NCBI GenBank assembly: GCA_030141605.1
Contig: JAQGDQ010000029.1
Span: forward strand, 675,501 to 739,500
Source of the DNA: Tubiluchus corallicola
Lineage: Eukaryota > Priapulida > Priapulimorpha > Priapulimorphida > Tubiluchidae
Direction of reading: 5' to 3'
Length of the DNA stretch: 64,000 nt
Shown here: positions 26,801 through 37,514 of the stretch, piece after piece
How positions within the stretch are numbered: position 1 is the first letter of the stretch
How the letters are laid out: each line of letters opens with the position of its first letter
Position numbers and translations under genes: made by a program
The notes under the pieces: model-generated
What the model was told of the DNA's origin: nothing
Database searches by the model: none
What the model saw: the letters and a program-made list of their open reading frames with translations, nothing else

Positions 26801-29800
26801 AGAATTCCCGCTCAGGTTCGCCCCAACAGTATTTAGTTTATTGTGTGAGTGGGTGGAGGAAACTGTGGTGTAATCTGATTTGCAGCTTGACGCGGGGTGA
26901 TTGTTCGAATTTTGCCTTGAAAATTGTTGTCTTGAAATGATCTGGCTTAAAGTATGACTAAAATCAACTATGAGTGTTGATCCCTCCGAGTTAAACGTCT
27001 TTCGTGTAAGCTTTTAGGGTGTCGAGCTTTCTTTCATTTTTAGATGTGGATTTATAAACGTCACGAGGGGTATATAGAAGCATAAACTTTGTTTTGCACC
27101 ACAAAATTTATTTTATTATTGCGTATCATTTGGAGTACTTTATGGTCATTGATTTACAGACTATCAGAGATCTACTTGCAGTCTTTGCTCTTGATTAGCA
27201 GAACAAGGTATCTGCCAAATTCACCATGTACTTCAATGCAATAATGTATTGATTCACTACAAAAAAGTACCATGTACAATGAGTCACTTTAGTTGTAAAA
27301 CGTCACACTAGTCTTTTTAAATTGATCGCGTCATATCCTTTATTACTTTACCTGTTAACGTCAACCTTCTGAGGAATCTTAATCATTAGAAACCACGTCT
27401 GATTCTATCATATAAATCAGTTTTGTTTTTGCCTGCAGTTGTTGGCGTCTGCTATGCTGACGGTGGCCTGACACGTGTGCAGTAGAGATAACACGGTGAA
27501 ATGCGAGTTCATTAGTGCTAACTGTGACAGTATTTATGGGACCTAATCTGGAATATGGTTTCATTGACTTTGCTTGAAAACTTTGATAAGTGTACTGTTC
27601 TCTGAAACGATATCCGGACATCCGACAGTCGAAGGGGTGGCTTATGAGCAGCTCCTGTATAATATTGATTTCTCTTTACAGTTATCGGGCAGTACAAGCC
27701 TGCATATTTCTTTTTGCCCAACTAGCCTAGTTTTATCAAAAATCACCTTAATTTCCAATTGATTGGCTGAAATTAAACATCACCGCTCACGCCACAAATG
27801 TAAAAATTTTACTGTTATTCTCTCTGCTGAGGGAAAGAATCATAAGTCTACAAGTATTGATGGCACCAAGTACTCTTAATTTAAGCAGAGCATTTCTTCA
27901 TATTACATGCTCAATTACACTTTTAATCATGTCATGGCATAATGTTTAGGACTTTAAACTTTTATACGTACTAACTCCATCTCTCTCTAAAATCATGCTC
28001 TTTTTATTTTTTAATTTTGTTATCTTGAACTATTGCATGAAGTGCATTTTTGGCGTCTTGATTTTTAACTTCATTTCAGAATTAGACAACATGCAAGTAC
28101 ATGCTGTTGTGAGCTTAAACCAATGATCTCAAGTCAACCTGTTGATAGTTGCTTTTCCAAATGACTTGACACAAAACCAAAGCTATTAAGTAGCTCATTG
28201 GAATTAAATAGCCCATTGGAAACAGGTTTTTAGTCAAATCGGCTCTCTTCACCTTCACTCTATAAAATTCCCTTCATTCCCAGACATAAAAGCCCTCTTT
28301 AAACTATTGTTTCCAGCTCAGGATCCCTTGCGGCTATAAGCTGTGACGACCAGAGAGGGAATTGTGAGGGTGAGAAAGTGCGTGGTTACCCGCAACGATG
28401 TACGATCTTCGAAAAAATTCGGCGTGTATCTGTAAAAGAAGTGTAAAACAGTAGTAAACTGTGATAAGCCATTTATTTTTATGAGACTGCTCAATGGCGG
28501 TATCCTACCATTAAAATTCTGCTTTGTACGACTGATTGATTTACGATCAACCTGATTCGTTCCTTCACCATTGCATTTAAGTATAATATGCTAACTGTTA
28601 AAATTATATATCAAGCAGGTGTGCTTCTAACTAACGGTTTGACTTTGGACTGACAAAAAATGATAAATGTTTCTCATAATGGCTGACAATTGTAATACGC
28701 TCTTTGAATTATAATTTTCTTTCCTCTGGCATCATCAGAACACAGAGTAGACGCTGTCTGTAAGCCCGGGGACCATATCGCCGCTGCCCATATCAAAATT
28801 TCTTTATGGACACGTCAAAGCCAATTGTATGCGCTCCTATCTCCTCCTAAATTCTTTTGAACCTACGTGATCGGCTACGAAAAACGACAGCGACGAGTCG
28901 ACCAGAATCTCAACTTTAAAAAAATCCAATTTATAAACGACATAGTTATTTGATAAACAGACCAACAAGTAGACATTTTTAGCAAAAAAGATCGTCATTT
29001 GAGTTTTTGTAAAGAGAAAAAATGTGTTTAGTAGTCTTTCAAACACTTTGTATGATACATAGTCTTTAGCAGACCTGTTGTAGTACCCGGAGAGGTTACA
29101 AATTTCTAACAAAGTCCATTTTTAAAATCTTAAATTGATCCATCCGACGCGCTTGTTCACACGCTCCCTGCTCTTGCATTACTTGCTGTTTCCTTTTCTT
29201 CACAATACATTCCATTGTGTATATCTGGCTACGCTTTGAATGTTTACCCCGCCTCTCCGTTAACAATCATTTGACTGCTCACTCTCGCTTGACCATTGTC
29301 CAGTTAAACTGAAATCGTTTTGTAATGGTCATCTTTAGTGCCTAATCGAACAGAATCGGACTGTCTGATATTGCGGCACCTTCCAAGGTCATTCCAAGTC
29401 TGCTGCGATGTAATTGAACACAACATAGTTCAAACTTCAAAGACCTCAACAAGCGCAGCACCAGTATGCAAAAACAGTCAGCATGTAGCGACTAAATGTT
29501 TTGGTATGTAATCGTTTTTGTGCGGATAACAAGATATCACAGATAGTACCTTGGCAGTGGTGATTAATCCGTGATTAAGAAAATTTATATTCACAGAGGC
29601 TGGATGACTTGGCTCAATAAATTTTATTAAACTGTGATTAACACCGATTATTCTCTTAATCATGAACTTAATCAGGCGAATGAACTCAAACCCACTTCGA
29701 TACTTGGGCGAAATTTGGCATATGTTACTTATCTGTAACCTACTTGCACGTTGGGCTTATCTACATCTTGCTATTCCATCCTACGCTGATTGGTTTCGTT

Positions 29801-32800
29801 TGTTGGACAATGGTCAAGGTGCGATGACCCGCACTTGAGTTAAAAGAGTAGCTTTCCTGCTTTTCGTACCAGCGTTTGTTGGCTTTTGATACAATAGTGT
29901 AAATGAGAACGTAGTTACTGAATTGCTAGAAGTGACAAACGTATAATGCATTTTGTATTGAATTTCAGCGATATAGCAGTTTTTTATTAACATTTTGCAA
30001 TAGTAAAATCTTCTTGGTGTTCGTACAGTTGTTTATTTTTACTATTTACTGCAGACTTATCGCTTAATAACTCGTAAGCCTTGCAAGTTTTGTTGGTAGT
30101 TATATTTGTAAGGGCACAATTGGTTAATCCATTTACCGCATTTTCTTAATCGAAACTTTTATGCATTACCTATTATCCTACATTGTGTGAATGTCATGTC
30201 ACAAGCCGTTTTAAAAATCTTATTATATAAATTATTACGTTATTGTATAAAAATCTACTGCTTTCTCCGATTAAACTGCCAAGCGTGCCGTGTTGCAAAA
30301 TTTCGTCATTCTCTGTTGCACTACATCCCAGACTAACTTAAAGTCCCAGCTCTCAGGCTAAAGTAAAATGTTTATCATTTGTAATAAGTACTCTAAGCGT
30401 CTGTCAGAAACCGTGTACCTGATAAGTTGTTATAATCTTCTTCCACGTCAAAATGCACCACCGATTACCCTGATTATCCTAGACAATTATCTTCCTAAGA
30501 CGATAATCTAGCAATACGCGACAAGTGTAAGTGCTTTTCAACAATGTGAATTAGGGTGAGAATTTCTGATCAACTAAAAGTTCGGGGAGGGGGGGGGGGG
30601 GCAAATGGTCAACTGGCTAACATTTCACTGATTTATTATTAATAATTTCAGATTTAATATTGTATTTGAGGTCGTTTCATTTACTAAAAGACGGCTTGTT
30701 CTTTTTGCTCTCCAACTTAATGTGGATATTTTGACTGCTTCGTTTTTGTTGTTTAGTGATAAGTAACTGCCACATAATTTATAAACTTTCACATCATTTA
30801 TAAACTAATTTATGAACCTTTGACATCCAACATTATTAATGTGGTCTTTTTGGCCTTCAAGTATCAAGGAAAGTTAGAAAACATAGGCCTAACCTAAGCT
30901 ACATAATGCTTGTATAACATTTGCGAAGTGAAAGCGGCCACAATGACCATAATAAAGGTGAATATAAAAAAAACGTAATGCTCCTTATACTCTTAATGAT
31001 TATATTTTATTTCAGAAGCTATCCCCCAAAACTCATAAGTATATAATTGGGTCTTGCCAAACTAAAAATTAATTAATTAAGAAAGTAAAAAAGAATAAAT
31101 CCATTTTCCTCATATTTTAAGTCCTATAATAAGGGTGCTTTAATCATAATATGCTATAAACCAATATGTTATTTGAGGATAACTTTTATTACTAGACTGT
31201 TTGTCTTATATTATTGTATTACAGTTCAGTCGGTAGTGGTGCTGACATACCACATGTATAGCAATGTCTAGTTTTTTACTGGATTAACTGCTGTGTTTAC
31301 CTGTCTTAACGGCAGATTTCTTGTAATTAACGATTCTACCCACTTAATGTCTTTAATAGATGTAATGCACGATATGATAATGATACATTAAAATTTCATT
31401 ATTTAGCTGATCATTTGTTTGCATCAAGTGCATTTGCTTGGTTGTTTTAGCTTGCTTTTAAAAAGGTGAATTAAACATTCGCTTTTATCTGGCATCTTTA
31501 CCCAAAATTCGCGCACTTTGAATTTCAGCGTTGAACAAGGGTCTACTACTACTGAGTGTACATGACGTATTGTCGAAAATAATCCCAAGATGTGCGACAT
31601 TAAACCGGCAAAGGTGTTGTAGTCACATTCTGAACGAGAGACGTCAGAGAACGCTCAGAAACAGTTTTCCAGCTGGTTGCACGACCATTAACAAGCAAGG
31701 TCCCTTGTTGTCCAACTACGTCACCAAATTCCATTTGTACCCACTCGGCTATTCGTCCCAATATAATTTATCATGCTTATTCGAAGTTGCATAAATCTAA
31801 CTCTTTCATATGCATACATTACTAAGATTTTGGAATTTTGGCAACCCTGGAGCTTGTAAACGTATCAGTAGGTTTTTCTTTCACCTCGTGTTATTGTAGT
31901 AAACACGGCCTGCAAGGAGATTCCCTCATTCCACCTCTTTCCTCAAAAGAGCGTTAGAAACAGCGTGAATTGCTGGCAGCTGTCAATAGCAGGCAGCATT
32001 TTTGTCTAAACACAAATCGCAGACATGGCTGCAGTGTCTGGCCTTCTTGGCATGCTACATCATTGTTGCTAAATGTGTTTTTCTTGGCCAAGTTTTTTGT
32101 CAGCGCTTGTTGGCACATCGTTTTGCGTGTCGAGCTTTTTTGCGTGCTGTAAACAGAAACTGCTGACCATTAGCACTGGTTACTGTTAAACAAACTCACT
32201 CGCCTGTTTATTAGTTTCCTAAAATGAGCCACTTCCATTCAATGAGAATGCTGCTGTACAAAAATTTAGGTATCTCCAGGTGGTGTCATTATTACGGCAT
32301 TGTCTAGTAGAAAAGTAAAGATTCATTTCTAGTTTTCTGAATGTTCGATGTATGCCTGCCTCATCTAAAAACTAAATATTTAGCGTTAGTTTTTTTATCA
32401 CTGATTGTCATCTACTCACAGTATATAATGGCCCCTATATGTGTATTAAAGTCGGAAAATATATGCTAATTAATCTTTGCACAAAATGACAATTCACCAA
32501 CGATGTTTGTTTTATTTACAGAAGAAGAAATAGATGTCGTTACTGTTGAACAAAGACAGCAACAGGAACAGCAACGGCAACAGCAACAGCAGCAGCAACA
32601 GCAACAGAAGACGCCAGCGAAATCGAAAGCGACCGCCAACAAATCTGCCGCGGTGACGTCACGATTGAAAGCGCTTCCCAGAGCCGTATTACGACAGCAG
32701 CAGGCGGCACATGCGTCAAGGCTCAAAGAGCAACTTTTGCAGGTAGGGAATGTTCATTAAATCACTCCAGTTATGTTAATTAGTGGAAAAACATAGTTAC

Positions 32801-35800
32801 TAGATTTCTGAAGAACCAATCCAATTCCCGAAACAATTATCCAAAGCTGAAACTATACTTATATCTTTACAATTCGACGTTTCATGGAGTCTACAGTCTG
32901 TACTACAGTTATATCTGAACTTGTGCCTCAGCTTGTTACCTTCACCCTCTTAATAGTTCCAGCAGCATATTGTCAATCTAGTTGGATCTGATTTGGGGTC
33001 AGCCATCCAGTTCCTTGGTCATCGAAGGTCAGTTGCCGTATTAAGATTTTTTTATCGCTACTTCTGGGGAAAGTGCTCTCAGAGCATCTCATAACTCGTG
33101 CCGATATACAGTTCGTTCGTAGTATACTTGCTTTTAAATGTTGCTTCACATTGACTTACCCCGAACACTCCTCGATATAGAACAACTGCTTATAAATCCA
33201 GTTTTTCCATCTGTGGAATTCTGTACCAGAAAATTGTTTCCCTGAAAACTACTATCTCAATTCAAGACGAATATCAGGAGATACCTTCTGTCAGAATCCC
33301 CTTCTTTAGATATGTATTTCCTATCTTCAACTTCCTGTTGATTTGTATGAAAAAACAAAATTATGCCCAGAAAGGGAGGAAATAGATTGATGTGTCACCA
33401 CCACTTATTTGTACCAAAATTCGCTACTGCTGTTTATTTACTTATTATTAAGTACATTTATAAAGTATACAATATTTTGTAAAAGATGAGACTGGCAGGC
33501 TATGTTAGCTCTTAGGCCAGCCTATTAATCTAATCTGAGTCTTGATCTTAATCTTAATCTTAATCTGTATTGTGAACTGGCAAATTAAAATCTAGTCTGT
33601 TGCTACCACTAGCTAGAAGTTTCTCCTAAATGTCTTCATGATTTCTAATAATATGCCACTTTTATAAGTCAGTATTCAACACCTGCTAATTACATGCAAT
33701 TTGGTTACAAATTAGTCAGTTTGCCAACAGAGAACATTATCCTCTGCTGCAGGTAAAAGCTGTGCTATATAATTTAAGTTCTACCTGTCAAAGTGTTAGG
33801 TATTAAGTAGGTGATCTAAATGCGCTGCATGTGTTTAACACATCTCTATTAACACCTTCCCTAATTTAGTCGCATGTTGCCTATTATTAACTTGTCTAGT
33901 GGAATCTTATATTCAACACGCCTGTAACAAATGTTCTTTTAAAGGCCCGTGGCAAAACAGCTTTAGCATAAATGGCAATTTTAATTGCTAGTAACTGTTA
34001 CATGTAGGTAAAAACCATATTGCATCTCTGATAATGACTTCTAGCCTTACACATTCTCCAATCACCTGCTTCGAAACGGCAGAAAAATAAAAAATTATTA
34101 ATCCGTTAAAAAACACTAGTTTCGGAATACACTCATGATGCACTATTAAAATACAGTAATAGAAAAGGGAAGTCGCTCTGCTGATCAAGAAATGTCTGGC
34201 CTTACGAGTAAACATGGCATAATTTTATATGGAATGTCTTTAAATTTCTTTGAAAGAGGATGTCGTCAAGTAGCCACCTTATCAGCTAGTTCCTTTGTCC
34301 TCCGACAGGTCCATAATAACCACCTGACGTACAATTATGAATATGCATGCGCACTGCAATTTACCTGGTCTCGGGACGTTACCTACTCGCAAGTTTCCGT
34401 CTCCTCATTTTAAATCTCATTATCTACCTGACGCACCTGTCTGGCCGGTCTGAAAGTAGGACGCGGACATCGCTTAGCCGCTGACTTGTTTGTTTCGTGA
34501 GCACCGGCAGTGGGAGGACCAGGGAGATTGCTTATTATCTTCACCCACAATGGCGCAACTGTTTCCTCCGGTGGGAGGACGGGTCAGTAGCCAAGTATAA
34601 TAATAGTGGACAGTGGGCTGTCGGTTCTCCGGAGACATTGTAGTAAAGCTGTCATACTTGTCAAACGCAATAAAATCTACGCATTAATTGATCAGTACGC
34701 TCATAATAAGAGTTTATCCAGTTTTTTGTTTATGGAGCGTTATGATATGAGTCATTTCCCAAATCCTAATTGTTGGGGCAAACCTTAAAAGATAGATGTA
34801 TAGATAAATAAATTGTTTGCCAGTAAGATACATGTAATAACAAACAATTGAATATAAAATGTACACTCTGATAAGCAATGTGGCAACATAGCAGACAGTC
34901 ACTTATGATAATAGCAGACTGTTAATTGGGTGAAGGGCTCGAAAGCTAGGCTCCTCCCTTCTCCCTACAACATTCATTGCTTTTCTAAATGTAAATGACT
35001 TCTTGTGATGTACTGTGTTCTGAAAGTAAGTGATGTGTTGTGAAGATAAATTACCTATTAACTAATTTGTAATAACGTCATTCTAATCTACTGGAACATT
35101 ATTATTATTATAATTAAAAAGAAACTCAAGCTCGTTGATTCGGTGTACAATTACAAATGCTTTCATTATGTACAACATTCTTTTCTTATCTTCGTAACTG
35201 TGTTCATAACAACGCAAGACCAACCATTAACGTGTGAACACTGATATGATGTTGTACCATCCCAATTTTCCCCAAAGCACATTCTAGAAAACATAGCTGA
35301 AATTCCCCCTCCCGCTTGAGCAGTCAGGTTTAAAACCGGCTAGAGAGGTGAATGTTTTTCCTTGACTCAGTAACCGTCCTTCTCCGCCTGTACAACCTGT
35401 TCCCAAGTGATATCCTGATTGCCCACCTGGTTGCTTAATAGTCAGATAATGTTGCATCTGTTACAGTCTTTAAACTGTTTATAGGTAAGAAGTTCGTGTA
35501 AGAACACGCAAAACAGATGAATAAAACATGACAGGAAACTGTCAAATATTACAACAAATTTCTTTAGTAAAAATACTGTAGTTATCTTTGATTTTGTTAC
35601 TTTAAAGTTGTAGTACGTAGAACCTAGTGCATAGTATGTAGTACATAGTCGCAAGGATAACAGTTCAATTAAAGATTATGTCAGGATTAATTGAGACTCA
35701 CATAATTAAGGATTATAGCAGTACTTGTGAGTGCATACATGAGTGTATTGGGAAGTAATGAAAAAAAGTGCCCAAAGTAATTATGCGTGGAAATTATAAA

Positions 35801-36607
35801 CAAAATATCTGTTGCTCGTATTTTTACCCACATACTATTTTGTTGAATTTTTACGAGGCAGTATAAGTTTAACTAAGTCGTTCTACTAGTTTTGCTACTT
35901 TTTCATCCACAGCTCTGTTCATACAAGCAAACACACAGTGTGTTAGTTGGTATTTCATCCACGATTTCCAAGAAATATTTGATGTATTTCTCAGATATAA
36001 CATTAAAATTATAAACTTGGTTTTACCTTTTTTCTAGGTCGCTCAAGCCCAGGCAGCGCTGGTGTTAAGCAATACTAGAGTTGCCACAAGAGCTGCAAGC
36101 CTGCCCATGGTTCCTAGACAGAGCACTCGCACACAAGGGCATGGTGGAGGTACCACAAAGTCTTCTCCACAGAAACGTAGCTCTCCTAGTACACCCACTA
36201 AGCCTGCACCAATAGCAAAGCGCCCTCGTGTGGAATCAGCTGCAGCCAGTCCAGGCTACGACGGCTCCTCCCCGAGTAGTGGCAGCTCGCGGCCATCATC
36301 GAGATCCGGTTCAGACAGCGAGGAAGGTCTGGATGGTAAAAAGGTCAACCACAATGACTTGGAGCGAAAGAGACGCAATGAGTTGAAGTCCAGCTTCATG
36401 CGTCTTCGTGACAATGTGCCGGAACTTCAGACTCAGGACAGGACGCCAAAAGTTACAATCTTGCGGAAAGGTGCACAGTACATAAGTGAACTGGACAGAC
36501 TTTGTAAGTCATTGGAAGCAGAAAAGCAGAAATGCTTGGCATACCAACAAGAACTGAAAAAGAAACTGGACAGTTTGAAAAAACGGCCTAGAGGCTGTTC
36601 ACGTTAA
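4897..36607 (+). CDS. MYC: MYC proto-oncogene protein orthologue (bHLH-leucine zipper transcription factor)
   Basis: Nuclear transcription factor that, with MAX, binds CACGTG E-boxes and drives growth genes. Coding exons are 4897-5527, 32522-32742 and 36038-36607; they join in frame (phases 1 and 0) to give 473 aa, near the 439 aa of human MYC. In order: Myc box I at about 35-53 (SEDIWKKFEL, then MTPPHSP with T47 and S51 spaced like the human T58/S62 phosphodegron); Myc box II at 91-95 (DCMWS); a Myc box III-like FPYP near 171; the acidic EEEIDVVTVE at 211-220; a Q-rich insert at 221-239; a nuclear localisation signal AKRPRVE near 345; the basic region NHNDLERKRRNE with helix-loop-helix at about 386-440; and a zipper to about 465. 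The ATG at 4897 has a strong context (G at -3 and +4). TRIT1 follows on the same strand. Confidence 0.97.
6397..6440. repeat. Perfect 17-bp inverted repeat with 10-nt loop
   Basis: ATTGAGTTGCGCTGGTA at 6397-6413 is matched perfectly in reverse complement at 6424-6440 around a 10-nt spacer. It would form a stable hairpin. It could be a palindromic end of a worn mobile element or a structured RNA; neither is shown. Confidence 0.85.
8785..8887. repeat. CT/CCCTCT microsatellite
   Basis: About 100 bp of (CT)n with interspersed CCCTCT units in the MYC long intron. Low-complexity Ser/Leu-rich frames across it are artefacts. Confidence 0.95.
13452..13503. repeat. Short tandem direct repeat (about 28-bp period)
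   Basis: The 21-base string CAGTAATCATTATAATAACAT, allowing a one-base difference at the edge, occurs twice back to back in the MYC intron. It is AT-rich with TAATCATTA homeodomain-like cores. No function can be assigned. Confidence 0.7.
16262..16402. repeat. 68-bp tandem duplication
   Basis: A segment starting CTGCTGAGTTTGAGTC at 16264 recurs at 16332 with a few substitutions and a small insertion. It sits in the MYC long intron. Probably a local slippage duplication. Confidence 0.85.
17192..17218. repeat. Perfect 11-bp hairpin
   Basis: CATGGCTTCAT (17192-17202) and its reverse complement (17208-17218) flank a 5-nt loop. It lies in the MYC intron with no neighbouring gene on either strand. 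Confidence 0.8.
17579..18000. mobile_element. Possible MITE-like segment with 11-bp inverted ends
   Basis: AGGCCACACTC at 17579-17589 is matched by its exact reverse complement at 17990-18000, enclosing about 420 bp of AT-rich non-coding DNA. Near the right end is GGCGTAGCTGAGTGTGGCC, a style seen at ends of DNA transposons. No target-site duplication is evident, so chance is possible. Confidence 0.3.
19620..19652. repeat. 14-bp near-perfect hairpin
   Basis: Arms at 19620-19633 and 19639-19652 pair except for one mismatch, around a 5-nt loop AAATG. Non-coding, in the MYC intron. Confidence 0.75.
23845..23872. repeat. TA microsatellite
   Basis: About 28 bp of alternating TA in the MYC intron. 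Confidence 0.9.
29560..29677. promoter_or_regulatory. Cluster of TTAATC/GATTAA homeodomain-type motifs
   Basis: Within about 115 bp of the MYC intron there are at least five GATTAA or TTAATC cores, including GATTAATCC (29562-29570), which contains the TAATCC core used by Otx/Pitx-type homeodomains. AT-rich DNA yields such cores by chance, so this is only a candidate enhancer. Confidence 0.3.
30584..30601. repeat. Poly-G run
   Basis: Four G, one A, then thirteen G in a row in the MYC intron. Such a run is rare in this AT-rich region. It could be a microsatellite or a sequencing-sensitive homopolymer. Confidence 0.9.
32522..32742 (+). CDS. MYC: MYC exon 3 (acidic EEEIDVVTVE and poly-Q segment)
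   Basis: The acceptor TTTATTTACAG and donor CAG|GTAGGG are clear. The split codon from exon 2 gives glutamate, producing SDS-EEEIDVVTVE, a hallmark of MYC proteins. It encodes residues 211-284: the acidic motif, a glutamine stretch of mixed CAA/CAG codons (10 Q at the longest), a Lys/Ala-rich region and a short basic helix-prone piece. It ends in phase 0. The Q-rich insert sits where human MYC continues with a basic/Pro-Ser region. Confidence 0.93.
32940..33567 (+). mobile_element. Degraded non-LTR retrotransposon 3' end (reverse transcriptase C-terminus)
   Basis: Read across frameshifts and stops, the + strand gives NLVGSDLGSAIQFLGHRRSV followed by AVLRFFYRYFWGKCS, then later RYRTTAYKSSF and LWNSVPENCFP. 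These match the typical C-terminal end of invertebrate LINE reverse transcriptases (an HRRSVA..LFYRYF..KCS, then LWNSLPE pattern). The fragment ends in a repeated AATCTT tail at about 33537-33567, as LINE 3' tails often do. It is broken and non-functional, and inserted in the same orientation as MYC. Confidence 0.7.
33537..33567. repeat. (AATCTT)n short tandem repeat
   Basis: About four to five imperfect AATCTT units at the 3' end of the LINE remnant; probably its tail. Confidence 0.8.
36038..36607 (+). CDS. MYC: MYC exon 4 (NLS, bHLH and leucine zipper)
   Basis: The exon starts after TTTTTTCTAG, in phase 0, and runs to TAA at 36605-36607, encoding residues 285-473. It holds a Ser/Pro/Thr-rich linker, the nuclear localisation signal IAKRPRVES, an acidic SGSDSEEG just before DNA binding, the basic region with the H-N-x-L-E-R-x-R-R pattern expected for CACGTG recognition, helix 1, loop, helix 2 (PKVTILRKGAQYI) and a zipper whose heptad leucines are interrupted once by Cys. 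Dimerisation with a MAX protein is expected from the family. Confidence 0.96.
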   Translation, partial: VAQAQAALVLSNTRVATRAASLPMVPRQSTRTQGHGGGTTKSSPQKRSSPSTPTKPAPIAKRPRVESAAASPGYDGSSPSSGSSRPSSRSGSDSEEGLDGKKVNHNDLERKRRNELKSSFMRLRDNVPELQTQDRTPKVTILRKGAQYISELDRLCKSLEAEKQKCLAYQQELKKKLDSLKKRPRGCSR

Positions 36608-37228
36608 GTAAATTAGGCTAATAAACTATATCATATGTACCACCTCATCAAACATTGGTCCTATTCAGCATTCATTGGATGACCGACAAGATGAGTCGTC
36701 CAACTAGTTACTTTAAAAACCTCCTTTTGAAAGTTTTGCTCCATCAGATGACTGATATGATTATGTATTTTCCTTAGAAATTTGTATTCTGTACATAGTT
36801 GTATTCTGTGCATACATGATAATCAGTAATTGTTGCTCTTTGTGCCGAGTTTGGTTATTTAGTGTTGAGTAATTGCAGTGTGTATATGTAATTGTTATAA
36901 TACTTAACTTTGTAGCTCCTATTATTTGAGGCAATGTGTTTACTTTAATGAGGTATTATTATTGTTTTATATATGGATATATGTATAGTTATATATTTTC
37001 TGATGTGCAAGTTAGCACCACGGCACACTTAAGTCTGTATGACCAATTTGTACGAATTTTGGTATTTTGAGAATGTTGAGACGTAATTAGGCAGGTCGAG
37101 TGTTGTGTTACACGCCTGTGTTCATTTTATACAAATTTTTTTTCACATTGCTTTTCCTTGTTTTATTGAATGGCCAGCAATTAGTTTTCAATTTTTTTCA
37201 AATAGTGAAGTCATTTTTGTCATAAAAG

Positions 37229-37234
37229 AATAAA
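37229..37234 (+). terminator. Candidate MYC poly(A) signal AATAAA
   Basis: Canonical hexamer about 620 nt downstream of the stop. Another AATAAA at 38579-38584 would give a longer transcript. Confidence 0.4.
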
Positions 37235-37426
37235 TCTAACTGTTCTTAAGGTTACTAATTGATCTGTTAATTCAACTTAATTGGCGTGTATTGAGTTAAT
37301 TTAAAAAAAATGTATATCAAGGCAACTAATTTTCTTAAACCAAATTTTAAAAATCATTTTTGTCATGTTTATGTTATCATTCCTATGTGACAAAATTTTC
37401 TTTTGTAGTGTAAGATTTTTTAAACT

Positions 37427-37514
37427 TGTTTTAATGTTGGCCTTTTTCTGAAGTTAACAAACTTTGCTATTGTTTTAATGTTAGCCTTTCTCTGAAGTTA
37501 ACAAACTTTGCTAA
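37427..37514. repeat. 44-bp tandem duplication in MYC 3' UTR
   Basis: TGTTTTAATGTTGGCC at 37427 is repeated as TGTTTTAATGTTAGCC at 37471, and the match continues through AAGTTAACAAACTTTGCTA. Two near-identical 44-bp units lie in tandem. Each contains a small palindrome, AGTTAACAAACT-like. Confidence 0.85.

Larger units (their letters stand above)
5528..32521 (+). other. MYC intron 2, about 27 kb
   Basis: The intron runs from GTAAGT to TTTATTTACAG and its splicing joins SDS to EEEIDVV. No frame inside resembles a known protein; the longest ones, near 22343-22678 and 12572-12907, lack recognisable motifs. It holds a CT microsatellite (8785-8887), a TA tract (23845-23872), a poly-G run (30584-30601), small inverted repeats near 6.4, 17.2 and 19.6 kb, a MITE-like segment at 17.58-18.0 kb and a homeodomain-site cluster at 29.56 kb. 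Each is listed separately. Enhancers are likely but unproven. Confidence 0.9.
32743..36037 (+). other. MYC intron 3, 3.3 kb
   Basis: A phase-0 intron from GTAGGG to TTTTTTCTAG. It contains a LINE reverse-transcriptase remnant at about 32940-33570. The rest is AT-rich non-coding DNA with a GC-richer patch at 34.43-34.6 kb. Vertebrate MYC has no intron at the corresponding place, as far as I recall. Confidence 0.9.

Noticed and set aside
32466-32726. Cys-rich antisense frame over MYC exon 3
   Set aside because: Antisense of CAG/CAA codons gives Cys/Leu runs; not a gene.
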